Shown here in pieces: positions 43,353 to 54,597 of a DNA stretch of 64,000 bases. Positions within the stretch are counted from its first letter, which is position 1. Every line of letters begins with the position of its first letter. The notes beneath the pieces are model-generated. The model was given only the letters and a program-made list of their open reading frames with translations, searched no databases and was not told where the DNA came from. The stretch lies in NCBI GenBank assembly GCA_024803745.1, contig JANJXV010000024.1:16439927-16503926 (forward strand), read 5' to 3'. Position numbers and translations under genes: made by a program. Source of the DNA: Megascapheus bottae (Eukaryota; Chordata; Mammalia; Rodentia; Geomyidae).

Positions 43353-43563
43353 ATGGGGCTTAAACTCAGCCTGGGTGCTGTCCCTGAGCTCTTCAGCTCA
43401 AGGCTACCACCCTACCCTTGAGCCAAACCCCACTTCCCATTTTCTAAAAGTTAATTGGAGGTAAGAGTCTCAGGTCCTTTTGTGCCCGGGCTGGCTCTGA
43501 ACCTTGATCCTCAGATCTAAGCCTCCTGAGTAGCTAGAATGACAGGCATAAACCACCGCACCC
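43352..43563 (-). mobile_element. B1-Geo type SINE inserted in or beside another
   Basis: 'gggcttaaactcagcctggg', 'gctcttcagctcaaggctac', 'aaagttaattggaggtaaga' and 'cctcctgagtagctagaatg' give a full reversed dimer. Its left neighbour is an unfinished copy in the same orientation, so this one probably inserted into that copy. Confidence 0.88.
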
Positions 43564-43864
43564 GGATTTTTCTTGTAAGTTCTATTTGTAAGAGGAGAAC
43601 TTGTTTTTCCCATAGGTATTTATAACCCTGACAACACAGCCATACCTGGAGGCCCTCCCTGGTTCTTCACAGAGCATGTAGCACTTTTCTATGAACCTAT
43701 CCGTTCAGAGAGGCTTTTCCATTCTAGATGCTCAGTTCTACTCATTATTGACAACCTTCTTTTTTAAACATCTGACTGAACGATTCCTTGTGTCATCTGT
43801 AGTTATTCAGCTCTTCTGTCACCGTATTGTGGGAGCTGATGGCTTACACAACAATGCTCTGGGT

Positions 43865-43965
43865 GGTGTGGATGGCTGTATAGGGCTGAGTTGGAAGAAT
43901 CTGTTTCCTCATCTGTAAATTGCAAGTCATTGCCACCATTCCAGTGTCTAGTTGGGACTCCAGTG
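43865..43965 (+). repeat. Possible MIR remnant
   Basis: 'tgtttcctcatctgtaaatt' is a near-exact MIR core word in sense orientation. The flanks are too diverged to extend it with confidence. Confidence 0.45.
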
Positions 43966-44537
43966 GCATGGCAACACAGAGGCGAACCTTTAGTAATCAG
44001 AGGAGCCTCATCTTCCTCAAGACTCTTTTCTTCCTCCACAGTGGAAGTGAATGATGTCAAACTCTGCATTTGAAGCCTGTGTTGTGATAGTTGGCCATCG
44101 TGGGGTTCTAGAACTTTCCATGAGTTTCCTGCTCAGGAGTGATGGGTAGTTGACAGTTTACAGCATCTTCTCTTCTATCTAATTGTGACAAGGTGTCATT
44201 CCTGTATGTTAGATTTTCTTTTGCTTGCAGGTTATTGTCTATAAATGTCACTATGATTCACAACTTGGGAGATGTTGTGAGTCCTGCAATTAGCATTGTG
44301 TGCTAGTTCTTTCTGTGTTTTATTTGTATCCTACCTTTGAAAGTGAGTTCTTAACCTCTGATCTTTATGGATACGAAGAAGGGATAGTATGATCATTAAC
44401 TTTATTAATGGACTGATTGACTGACTTCCTCTCAGGCCTTTTCTCCAAGTAAGTACATGTAGATAAAGAAATGAAGACAAGCTAGGGTACCTGGGGTCTG
44501 AACCTAGACCTTCTACTACAGAAAGAGAAAACGAGGG

Positions 44538-44645
44538 TGGGGGGAGAGAGAGAGAGAGAGAGACAGAGAGACAGAGAGACAGAGACAGAGAGAGACAGAG
44601 AGAGGGGGAAAGGAGATAGAGGGGAACAAGACAGAGACAGAATTC
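44538..44645. repeat. (GA)n / (GACA)n tract
   Basis: GA units pass into 'gagacagagagacagaga' units, purine-rich throughout. The minus-strand frames over it are Ser/Leu repeats. Confidence 0.95.
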
Positions 44646-46471
44646 CACTTGTTGTAAGCCACAAGGCTGTTGACTTACTCCTTCTCTTCTTATCCTGATG
44701 TGTTGAACCTGCTTGCAACCTGTTCTCAATGACATCACGTCAGTCCCAAACTTAGCCCCTATAGAGTTATGTGTAACTTCACTAACCTGGAACTACTTGC
44801 TTGGAAAAAGCAAGGGGGGGTTGTGTAGTTTATACATCTCTTGCATGGCTTTAGCAGGGCATCCTTTTGCAGGTGTGGAAGAGTCTGGAGCTATCCAGAT
44901 GTGAGTTTCACAGCCCAGGAGGCCTCTCATCTGGATTACTCAAATGCTATCTACTTTTGCCTCACTGATTTTTAGCTTCAGCTGGGACTGTGTTTACACA
45001 TTCATTAGAAAATACTTCATTTCCCTTCCTTGCCTTTCTTTCTCCATCTGCTCTGTCTCCAGTAGTGGAAGTGAGTTTTTCTCGTGTTCACTCCTCATTG
45101 TGGAGGGCTCTCTTCTTGGGTGCAGGCAGTGGATCCAGCATCCACTGGTTTGTCTTTGGCAAATCCGCTTTGTTTATCCACGTCTGGTCAGAGAAGGTGC
45201 AGATGGCATTGTTTATGGAAAGTATGTGGGGTGTGCAGGTGTTTCTCTGGGCCTTACCATCCTTAGGGCTGCCATTGTCCCTCCTGAGAGATGAAGGAAA
45301 TAGAAAGGATTATGGTGATAATTAGATGGGGTGATGGATAAAGTGTTCAGCAAATATCAGGTCTTTTTCCTTATGCCGTGTGTGGAATTTCTATATTAGG
45401 ACCCGAGGGAAGGCAGACAAATGACTTCAGTGACAGAAGCATGGTCAGGCTTCTCCAACTAGGTTGCCATTGATCCTGCTCTCTGTGCTTCGTGGACCAT
45501 CTTCTTTAACTCAATACAGAAACATACATCTTCCTCACCCCCAAGCCACCCCCAAATAATAAGAGTGAGATAAACTCCTGGAAATTGGATCCTCATTGTG
45601 TCACTGCTATCTAAAGCAAAGACTGTAACAGAGAATGAAAAGCAGATCAAAACACAATTCACCTTAAACTCAATTCACACTAAACTCAGAACTTGCAGGT
45701 TTACCTAAGAGGATGCAAGCAGGTAGAGCAATAGTGACACCAAGTGGTAGAACTTTGAATGACAATGTTGACAGCTGGCAACATCAGCCTGGCCGAGTTA
45801 ACCCAGCCTCAAACTTCATCCAAGACTTGAGTGGTTAGAGCATAAGGTTCATGGGTCTGTTTACACAGAGGAAGCATCAAATGCTTGTGCTGCCGGTCAA
45901 TGTGACAAGCAAGACTGTGGGATGGAGCTGCAGAAATGTAACTTCTCTAAAAGGAAAGCAATCAGCATTTTACTTAATGACACAGGCAATGTTTTACATG
46001 TGTTTCTTGCATCAGATCGCTTGGAAAGCCCAGGGAAGGTGTAGACTTCTGAGCCTCTACTCAGAGCTTTGAGGCAGTCACTGGGAATTTTGAGTTTAAT
46101 GAGGTCCTAATATAGTCTTGACCACATTAAAGCTGATGGCCCCCAGGAAGTGAGCAGAAACACATGTGTTCAGCTTTGAACACACATTGATTCATCCTAC
46201 ATAACATAGTAGATGCAACATACAGAAGGAAGAATGATTAAAGGATAGGGAAACTTGAAGGGAAAGAACGTCCTTAACATTATCTTGGTACATGTGTGTG
46301 CATGCACATAGGAACTCACATACTGTCTTGCAACATGCAACTGGATGAATATGACATTTTTGTTTGACCTTTCACTGGACCAAGGACTCAAACTTCACAT
46401 TTCCTTTCTATCAAACCAAAATTTAAGAAGAATGAGGAGGTGAGTAGGGGAGGCACAGGGGAGAATGTTAA
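44646..46471. other. Unique sequence
   Basis: No recognised repeat. Plus frames at 44944-45325 overlap in three phases and lack a known domain. A CTCF-like word 'caccaagtggtag' near 45740 is weaker than the others reported here. Confidence 0.35.
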
Positions 46472-46485
46472 AAGGGGTGACATAA

Positions 46486-46681
46486 GGGGTCAGGAGCATA
46501 GCCTAGTGATAGAGGGCTTGCCTAGCATGTATGAAGCCCTGAGTTCAATTCCCCAGTACCAGATATACAGAAAAAGCTGGAAATGGCACTGTGGCTCAAG
46601 TGCCAGGGCACTAGACTTGAGCAAAAACTGTCCTAGGACAGTGCCCAGGCCCTGAGTTTAAGCCCCAGGACTGGCAAAAAA
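46486..46681 (+). mobile_element. IDL-Geo SINE with imperfect target-site duplication
   Basis: The ID-like half ('caggagcatagcctagtgat', 'gcttgcctagcatgtatgaa') and right half ('ggctcaagtgccagggcact', 'aagccccaggactggcaaaa') are complete. AAGGGGTGACAT (46472-46483) recurs as AAGGGGGTGACAT at 46682-46694, with one extra G. Confidence 0.9.
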
Positions 46682-46694
46682 AAGGGGGTGACAT

Positions 46695-47250
46695 TAATCA
46701 AAATATATTGTATTGAAAAACTGCTTTGTTGAATGGAGATTCATTTGTACAGCTACTTAAGAATAAAGAAAAAAAGAGCTGCTAAGCTTAAACACTTCCC
46801 AACACATTTTAGTATGGACTAATCTAGTTTGATCCTGCTTATCTCTACAAAAAAATCTTCCTTATCAACAAATGGGCTTCCAAATGAAAGGATTTCCAAA
46901 TAAATGAATTTGTAGCTTTCAGCAGGCTCTATCCATTCCCCCAAAGAAGGAAAGACATTGCTGGAGAATGGATCTGTTTCCTCCTGCATTTGCTTTTTCC
47001 CAGAGTCAGCAAGGTGCTTGTAAGGCAGTGAGCATGCTACAGATAGGGTGGATGAACTGAATAAATGATGGAAGGGGAGGAGGGAGAAAGGAGCGGAGCA
47101 GACATGGAGCCTCCCATCATCCCTTGCCTGTACCTCCTACTCTTCTGCAGTTCCCTTTGAGCTCTGCCTGGTTCCTCCAGAAAGGCTTGGGAGCTCAGCT
47201 CCTCCTTGGCCTCCATGTATGTGAGATACACCACACAATCTAGATCTTTT
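46695..47250. other. Unique sequence
   Basis: No repeat or exon recognised. Confidence 0.35.
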
Positions 47251-47560
47251 GATAGCTTCTAAACATAAACTCAAAGCGAAACCCCTAATTCCTGTCATTT
47301 GGGTTTAAATACACTGCTCTATTTTAAGCCGCAGTGTAACAAACTACAATCTGAGAAAAAGCAATCTGTGATACGTTTCCATACCCATATAATCCTAATC
47401 ACCCTAAGAGCACAAATAACAGTATGTAGAAAAATAATTAGGAAGTGATGAGGGTTTTTTTTTTCCTAAGAATTTGCTTTTGTTTCTAATAGGATGCATT
47501 GACTTACAAATTTTACACAATTTGTAAAATAAATTGTGCTTTGTGTGGGGTTACTGTAAC
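47250..47560. promoter_or_regulatory. Candidate conserved noncoding element with inverted repeat
   Basis: Repeat-free, AT-rich DNA has TAATTA-like words near 47432-47440 and a perfect 9 bp inverted repeat TTACAAATT / AATTTGTAA (47504-47512, 47519-47527, 6 bp spacer). A T-run lies at 47455-47464. Assignment as a regulatory element is inference. Confidence 0.28.
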
Positions 47561-47709
47561 TGTTGTAGTCTGCTTTCATGAGCTGATATAACACTGAGCT
47601 GATACCCTAAAGTTGACCCCTGTGCCAGTTACAGAGGGCCAGCAGTGGAACTGTCTGGGCCAGAAGAAGCCATTGATGAAGCCTCCTGGGAAGGTCCTTC
47701 CCAGGCCAG

Positions 47710-47723
47710 CCACTGGGTGGCAG
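47710..47723 (+). promoter_or_regulatory. Candidate CTCF core motif
   Basis: CCACTGGGTGGCAG, continued by CAGCG, matches the CTCF core CCASYAGRKGGCR with one mismatch (G for A at the sixth base). The surrounding sequence is GC-rich and repeat-free. Confidence 0.45.
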
Positions 47724-50042
47724 CAGCGTTTCACTAAGGGATTTTTTTCCTTTTCAGCTCTGCTGCTCTAGGCTTGGCCTCCTCTGGGCACAGTTGGTCC
47801 CCAAGTCCCTCTGGTCAGCTCCCTAAGGCTTAATAACCTGCATGCCAATAACTCCCTCTTGGCTCATGGGCTTAGATTTCAGAAGAACGGGGCTGGGTTC
47901 TGATTCTGCTGTTATTGGATTAGGAAACTCTGGAATCTCTGGGCCTGGTCCTAGGAGAATCACATTCAGTTCTAGGATCTCCAAGTTCTACAGTATCCCA
48001 CAATGTGATTTTCTCCCTACTGGAGGCTCAGCTCCAGGTCTGACCCTTCCAGCCTAGCCTTAGGATTTATCTTCCCTGAAGCCCGGGGACCTCTGGGCCT
48101 TCACAGGGTGAAGGGAATCTGGATTACTGAGGAAAGTGGAAAACTTTACCCAGCACCCCAGCTGCCCATTCGTGGCACAAGTCCAGTCTCATGGACAGAA
48201 TCCCCACCCCCTTTCCCCGGAAATTCCAGAGAAGGGTGCGGCTGTGCCAGTGGGTTGGAGCTGGCCTCAGGACCTCAGCCCTCAGTTGTCTTGGAAACAC
48301 ATGAGGGAAACTTCCAGCCTGGGCCCTGGAAGTTTCTCCCTTCCAGAGGAGATGCCAGCAGGATGGGGAATCACAGCATACAGCAGGAATACGCTCAAAA
48401 TAAACACCAGTGAATAGACCACTTTAAAATGGTGGACTTCGTGTTCAATGAATTCAGTGAACTATATTTTAAATTTTAAAAGCATTTGAGAGCTTATGAA
48501 AGCAAGCAAGGGGAAAAGGAAGTCCTTAAGGATAGAAGAGTGAAAGAGTGTTCTAGGATGTCTTACACCTGGTCCATTTAGGGGGTTTTCCTTCTGGAAT
48601 AGAATTGGGATGGAGTGTGTTTTCCTATTACTTGATATAATATATCAGATGATCAGGGCTCAAGTGCTGAGTTCTAGAACAAAGGCAAGTCAGGCAGCAA
48701 GAACTCCACCCCTGTCTGTGGTGAGGATGGTAGGAGAGGAAGAGAAGGCCCCTCTGCTGGCCCAGCTCCTCTGCTCTGCCTTTCCATCCATCCTAGCTCC
48801 TGGTTCTTGATGGCATTCAGACACATAGTACCTAGGGGTTTCTGTAACCCAGGTCTCCTGTGGAAAAATCCCTTTTTTCTTTCACTCAGCTGATATTGAG
48901 GTGGAATTTTCCAAAAGGAACTTTTCCTCAAAAATCCAGGAGTGAGGGTGAAGGAAAAGGTACAAAGTCTTAGAAAAACTTCTCATTTCATCAGAACGTT
49001 GCTTCCCATGACTATGAAAACACAGGGCAAGAGGGAGGGGAAGAGTTGAGGAGCCCTTTCTTGCATCTCAGATCTGATCAAGGTCTCTTCTCATGGAGCC
49101 CTTTCCTCTAGGGTTCCCTGACCTTCCTGGGGTGGGGAAGGAATTTCATCCCAGATGTTCCATGGGCTTCCATGACCATCATGTCTCTGTCCAAGTCTGG
49201 CCACTTGGAGTTCTAACAAACATCACAGGGGAACAGACCTGGTGACAATCATAGCAACCCTCTGATACCTCGTTCCTTCCAGTCACTCTTCCTTTCCCAG
49301 AGATGGGAATTCTCTTGCTCAAGGTCTCCCAAGGTGTCGGGCTGGAAGATGGGGGCATATGGCTTCAGAGCTGGCTACAGGGTTCAGAGCAATTTGGGAG
49401 CTAGACGGGACCAGCTCCTCATTGGTTCCAAAGGTCTGCAGTTTCAGAGGGGATTTTTTTGGGTGGAGAACACTGGTTCTCATGGAGCAGAGAACCTGGG
49501 TGTCGGCTTGCTGGGAGAAGGGGCCTACTGCTCACTGGAATCTCCACGAGCACTGGCAGTGGATTTGTAAGTGGAGCTGGGCAGGAATAATAGGGAGGGC
49601 CCAGAGAAACTCCCCCAAGTGATACATACAGAGGACAGCCCTGGGACCTAGCATTTGTCAACCTGAAGCTGAAGTTCAGCTAAGATAGACATTACAGGCC
49701 CACACTCATGAGCCCAGGTCAGCAGCCCATCACAGTCCAGCTCACTTGGGATTTGCTGACATTGCTCTCAACTATGATTTCTGCTAGCCAAGCTCAAGGT
49801 CATCTGTGACTCAGACACCTGCTACTTGTGCTCTCAAGCCTTGAAATCATTGGCCTAAGGAGACCCTGTGTCTATCCTGGCTAGTGACCACTGACAGCAG
49901 GATACACGTCAAAGATGTGCCTAGAGTCTGGGCTCACTTCCTGTGTGACACCACTCAATGGCTGTCCTTTGAGTGGGAAAAGGCTAGCTCAGGGGTATGG
50001 CTTTGCTTAATGGTTCAGTCTCTGCTTCTGTCTGTCTCTCTC

Positions 50043-50044
<2 letters not shown>
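47724..50044. other. Unique, GC-richer sequence
   Basis: It contains a perfect hairpin at 48307-48336. Several 60-100 codon frames on both strands (around 48108-48417 and 49334-49661) overlap one another and show no domain. No transposon is recognised. This is one of the most repeat-poor stretches in the window. Confidence 0.4.
48307..48336. repeat. Perfect 11 bp hairpin with 8 nt loop
   Basis: GAAACTTCCAG (48307-48317) and CTGGAAGTTTC (48326-48336) are exact reverse complements around CCTGGGCC. One G-U wobble and one further G-C pair could extend the stem outward in RNA. Confidence 0.9.
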
Positions 50045-50091
<47 letters not shown>

Positions 50092-50100
50092 CGCACACAG
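50045..50100. repeat. (CA)n microsatellite
   Basis: About 27 CA units with two CG steps near the right end. No SINE adjoins it, unlike most dinucleotide runs here. Confidence 0.97.
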
Positions 50101-51714
50101 ATTTCTCTCAAGGATGGTGTACCAGCACAATGGAACTCAGGTATCCAACACTCTCTTCTAACCCTGGGCTCTGCCTGGGTCTGGCTCAGCTGACAAAGTC
50201 CCATACTGTTCCTCTCTCAGAATGTGTCCTCTGGTGTATTCAGGAACCTTCTCTTCATTTGGCATTGTCTGGAGCTTCCCAACTATTAAGTCTTATTGTT
50301 TTTTTATTCTTGAAATACAATGGAGGTTAGAATCACAATCCTGGTTTTTGTTGTGGTTGTGTTGTCTTGCATTTTGTTTGGTGTGTGTGCTTTTCTGTCT
50401 CATCCTCCTGATGGATTCATGTTCACACATGTAGAAAGGAACACAGCTTGGCTCTGTGCGTGAAAGTGTGCATATCCGCAGCTGGAATATGGAAGGTGTG
50501 GGAAGCAAGTGCAAAAGACGCTGTCCCCTGCCTCAGCCACCAGCCTGCTTCCAAGCAAGTGTGGTAGGGAGGATTTAGGGCCAAGAGTCTATGCCTTTTC
50601 CATGAGTCTCTGGCCCTATGCAAATGCCCTGAAAGTTGAAGGAAATAACCCAGTAATCACGTGATTTTAAACTTTGTGACCATTAAAACTGCTTAAAATG
50701 GGTCTAAGATCCTCACCTTAGACCAGGCCAGGTCCTTAGAGGAGATTTCCCAAAGAATCATGCGATCTGTGGGAGCATCTTCCATGGAATCCTTTCTAGA
50801 GATTTTCCAACCCCAGGTGTGAGTCAGGCTCTTCCAAACCCTGAGAGTAGAGGGGAGGGGAGGAAACTGTGAGCTGGTCCCTTAGCCAGCCACTCCTGGA
50901 CAGAGCCCACCCCCCTAGGTCATGGCTGTCCGTGGTGATAGTCTCCAAGTGTTAATGAGTCTTGGCCCAATAACACGGAGAGAATTTGCCACTGGGCTGG
51001 ACCAGATGGCCTGGCAGAAATGTGCTCCTTCTCTATCAAAGGTACTCATCAGTTCGGGCCTGGCTCACAGCTGGGACCATCCAGTTACCCTTGGAATCAC
51101 CCTGGTGCCTGTCCCAGACAAGGTCTGCAAAGTATCTTGAGCACTAAGCATGCACTCAGTCTCTCTTGACTTTCCTCCATCCTCCTGTGGTCTCTTGTGA
51201 GGTTCCTCCTTAGCTCTAGCAGTAGCACCTCCAGATCCCAGGTGAAGCATGAATCTTCTTGTACATACTTGCCATGTGAACAATCCGGACGTGAGCAGCA
51301 GCATAAGCCCAGTGGAGGGCTAGCCCATGACCTGGGCCACGGGAAAGCCTGGTCCATGTGTTAGTGCCTACTCCCTCCAAGGAGGCCCACTTCCGACTTT
51401 CAGCCACCTTCTTAGAGTGCTATCATATTGTGAATCCATTGATTGATTAGGTTGGAATCTCCAATCCAGAATCTCCAATCCAATCCCAAGAGTCCATCTG
51501 TTGGCAGTGCAGCCTATACATGAGCCTGCAAGGGAATTTTATGCTCATTATAATAATTAGAGAGAAAGGGCCACCCCACTCCCTGACAGGCAGGACAGGA
51601 GGGGAACAGAGGAGGTGGAGAGGCTGTTTCATGAGCCAGTCCCCACACAGAGGCCTGTCTAGCACAGGGAGGCACATATCTGTTCTACCTCCTCTGCCAT
51701 GCAGGAAAGTTTGG
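50101..51714. other. Unique sequence
   Basis: A short tandem 'aatctccaatccag' pair lies near 51457-51485. Overlapping short frames occur on both strands, none recognisable. Confidence 0.4.
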
Positions 51715-51765
51715 TCCTGGAGTGACCTCTTACCTTTAGTCCTGGAGGTGACATCTTACCTTTAG
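51715..51765. repeat. Tandem duplication of a 25 bp unit
   Basis: 'tcctggagtgacctcttacc...tttag' (51715-51739) is followed at once by 'tcctggaggtgacatcttac...tttag' (51740-51765). The second copy has one inserted G and one substitution. Confidence 0.9.
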
Positions 51766-51884
51766 TGTGGAAAAGCATGAGGAAAACAGAGAAGGGACCT
51801 GGAGGCAGCACAATGGACCTTCTGTGCAGATGCAAAGCGGAAACTAAGGGGAGAGTTAGTCACCCCATCTGCTGGCCTCTCACA

Positions 51885-52100
51885 CCTGGCATTCTCATAG
51901 CATTTCCCAAGTGCCAAGCAATGTGCTAAGCAGTTCACATATAAATCAGAGTAATACTAAGACACAGACAAATGCTTTCATCAATGCTTCCTTTGATAGA
52001 TACGAATATTGGGTGTACAGATAGGCTAAGTAGCTCCCTCAAAGCTCTACTAGCAAATGACACAGTCAGATTCAATCCAGGCCCTGGACTCTACATAGTG
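51885..52100 (-). repeat. MIR SINE, well preserved
   Basis: 'caagtgccaagcaatgtgct', 'aagcagttcacatataaatc', 'acagataggctaagtagctc' and 'cagattcaatccaggccctg' follow antisense MIR from end to end, including the 'gtgccaggcactgtgctaag' landmark. It is the clearest MIR in the window. Confidence 0.8.
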
Positions 52101-52373
52101 TTGCCATTAGAGTATTAAGCCTGGGTAGTCCCAGGCAGGGGCATAACCCGAGCCACAGTGCATGGGGCAAACGCACAGTGCAGCTCGGGGAAAGGCTCTG
52201 AGAGATGAGGGACAGAGCCAACGAAGTCCAACTGTAGAGGGTTTGAACACAAGAAGAGCTAGCATGGGTGGTAGATGGGACTGTCTTGAGTCCTGGCTGG
52301 AAGTCCCCTCAGTAGACACGTGTGTACCCTGCTGATGCTGTCAATGGAAGATCATTTTTCTTTCCTCTTTTAA

Positions 52374-52452
52374 TGGGGTACCGAGGAATTGAACCGAGGG
52401 TTTCCTGAATACTTGGCAAGCATTCCACAAGTAAGCCACATTCCCAGCCCTT
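52374..52452 (-). mobile_element. ID-like SINE monomer
   Basis: 'ggggtaccgaggaattgaac', 'ttggcaagcattccacaagt' and 'agccacattcccagccc' form the reversed ID-like half. The B-box region ('ggttcgattcct' in sense) is recognisable as 'aattgaacc'. No right half follows. Confidence 0.8.
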
Positions 52453-53225
52453 GGAATATAATGTTTTTAAACAGAATTCTATCGACAAACAAGCAAACTA
52501 GGTCCGCCTCAGAGCAGTGTCTGAAACTTAGTGAGCAATTCCTAATTTCTTGATATTATTTTAATGACATTTTATTTTTTGGCCAAAGACCATGCGCAAA
52601 TCAATTTTTAAAAAAAATTTCAAGTACTTGTTTTTTCCATATTTCTTTCCAGTCTTGTGCCTAATAATTCTTATGTGGTTGTAACCAGATACGACTGTTG
52701 TTATGGATTGCATTTTCTAAAAATAGTCATGACAATTTTCTGCCCAGGCTTACTCTTCCAGAAACCTGTCACTTTCTTTTTTTAAATCCTACGTGCCATT
52801 GCTTTTCCTTCTCTTTACAAACCAGGTAGGCCTTTGTGACTCACATGATTAGACATGGAAGTGGCACTATCTGATTGCCAAGACTGGGTGCCAGGCACTG
52901 AATGAACTCTCTGGCTTTTCTTGCTGGAGGCTTTTGCCCTTGGCACCCGGTCATGATGTTTGGAAGAAGCCACAACCAGAAGTGATGACCTAGCCAACAG
53001 AGTGGGCCAAGGGCTCAGCAGAAAGCCAGGACTAACTGCCAGACATGCAGTCAGCACAAGCCAAGGCCTCAAGACTCTGGGCCCAGATCCACCATTCTGA
53101 TATACTCTGCCTGAATCTGATGTTCAGTAAGTGGTTCTTTCAGGACACTAAGATTTCAAGAAATTTTCCTTCCCTTCCTCCCCTCACTTGCTCACTCTTT
53201 CTTCCCATCCTCCCTGATTTCCCTA

Positions 53226-53325
53226 CTTTCCTGCTCTCCCTTCCTTCCTTCCTTCCTTCCTTCCTTCCTTCCTTCCTTCCTTCCTTCCTTCCTTTCTCTC
53301 TCTCTTCCTTCCTTCCTCCTTTTAA
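53226..53325. repeat. (CCTT)n pyrimidine tract
   Basis: A CCTT array with CTCTCT near its right end. It abuts the A-rich tail of the L1-like fragment to its right. Confidence 0.95.
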
Positions 53326-53520
53326 AAATTCAATGTTATCATTAAATAGTTATATAAAGAGGTTACACTTCCCTAAGTCAGGTTATGGGTACAATGCTTC
53401 TTGACAATGTCACCCTTCCTTCATACTCCCCCAGCCCCCCTCCTATCCCCACATAGTTCCCTAGTTTATTTTTTACATAGTACACATCGAATACAACTTT
53501 ATTTGCTCCCTCCCTCATTC
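53326..53520 (-). mobile_element. L1 3'-end-like fragment
   Basis: On the minus strand it ends 'tacccataacctgacttagg', 'aagtgtaacctctttatata' and then an A-rich tail, the same terminal unit as at 61-200 and 59240-59600. The plus-strand pyrimidine tract at 53226-53325 stands at its tail. Confidence 0.6.
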
Positions 53521-53652
53521 CCTTCCCTCCTCCTTTCCTCCTTCCTCCCTTTCTTCCCCCTCTCTCCTCCTCCCTCCTTCCCTGCCTCCCTCCCTCCCTC
53601 CCTCCCTTCCTCTCTTCCTTCCCCCATCCCTCCTTCCTTCCTTCCCTCCCTC
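53521..53652. repeat. Polypyrimidine (CCCT/CCTT)n tract
   Basis: About 130 bp almost wholly C and T on the plus strand, ending at the tail side of a minus-oriented B1 copy. Confidence 0.93.
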
Positions 53653-53654
53653 GT

Positions 53655-53757
53655 TTTTGATGTACAGTTTCACTATGTAACACAGGCTGGCCTCAAACTT
53701 CCTATCTCAGCTTTCTGAGTGCTGGTATTACAGGCGTGGCCCACTACTCCCAGTTTA
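53655..53757 (-). mobile_element. B1 monomer
   Basis: 'tttcactatgtaacacaggc', 'tggcctcaaacttcctatct' and 'gagtgctggtattacaggcg' are the reversed B1. The CT tract to its left stands in its tail position. Confidence 0.82.
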
Positions 53758-53989
53758 GGGTAACTTCTTATACAGTCCAGAGCTGGAACATATATGCCAT
53801 GTCATTTTTATAAATCTTGAACTTATTAGCAATAGACATTTTCTCATGTTTTATGGTCACTGTAATTAGTTCATGGGCAACAAAATATTTTAGTTGATCA
53901 TGTAAATTTCATTTTGTACTAATTCAGTGATGGTATATTAAAAAAAATGAAAGTAGGGCCTAAAGATGATTCTTTTGTATGGTTTATCC

Positions 53990-54470
53990 CCTGTTGTTAC
54001 AATATCTGACTTTAGTACCTGATGTATTTAAAAAAAAAAAGATGATTCTTTTCATTGAACAGCTTTGCTGGGACAAATTCCCAGAAGTGGAATTACATTC
54101 CAATATAAACATTTGTATGGAATACCAAATGTATAACCAAATTACTTCTCCGAGAAGTAATTACATCAACAGAGTCTATCATCATTTACATTTGAGAATT
54201 TCAGTTCATAAAAGTACCTCCAATTCATTTTGAATCAAAGTGTCATATAAGTCTGTAAGCGCATTAAAGAAAAGCCTTTACTGTGTTGTCATTGGCATTA
54301 GACAAACTAATTTATTTGAATTTTGCTAATTTAATTAGTGGAAATTATATTTTATCAGTGTTTATAATTTGTGTACCTTGGATGAGTACTGAGATTCTAT
54401 AAATTGGTTTCTCTCCAATTTGCCTATATCCTTTTCCAATCATATAATTAGCATATATATTATACTATAC
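53990..54470 (-). mobile_element. Ancient L1M fragment
   Basis: 'gctgggacaaattcccagaa', 'gtggaattacattccaatat', 'taaccaaattacttctccga' and 'gacaaactaatttatttgaa' follow antisense L1M ('cagaagtggaattgctgggt', 'gccaaattgccctcc'). Indels are numerous. Confidence 0.6.
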
Positions 54471-54494
54471 TATATTATACATGTTTTAATTTTG

Positions 54495-54597
54495 TTTTGA
54501 GACAGTCTCTTTTTGTAGCCAAAGCTAACCTTGAATGATTCTGCCTCAGCCTTCTGATTACTGAGGTTGCAGGTATGTACAACCATACCTGGCTTAT
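54495..54597 (-). mobile_element. B1 monomer
   Basis: 'ttgttttgagacagtctctt', 'gccttctgattactgaggtt' and 'gcaggtatgtacaaccatac' are reversed B1. Confidence 0.78.

Noticed and set aside
43140..43464. Ser/Phe/Leu-rich and Cys/Val-rich frames of about 100 codons
   Set aside because: They are translations of the compound CCTT/CTTT/GT repeat.
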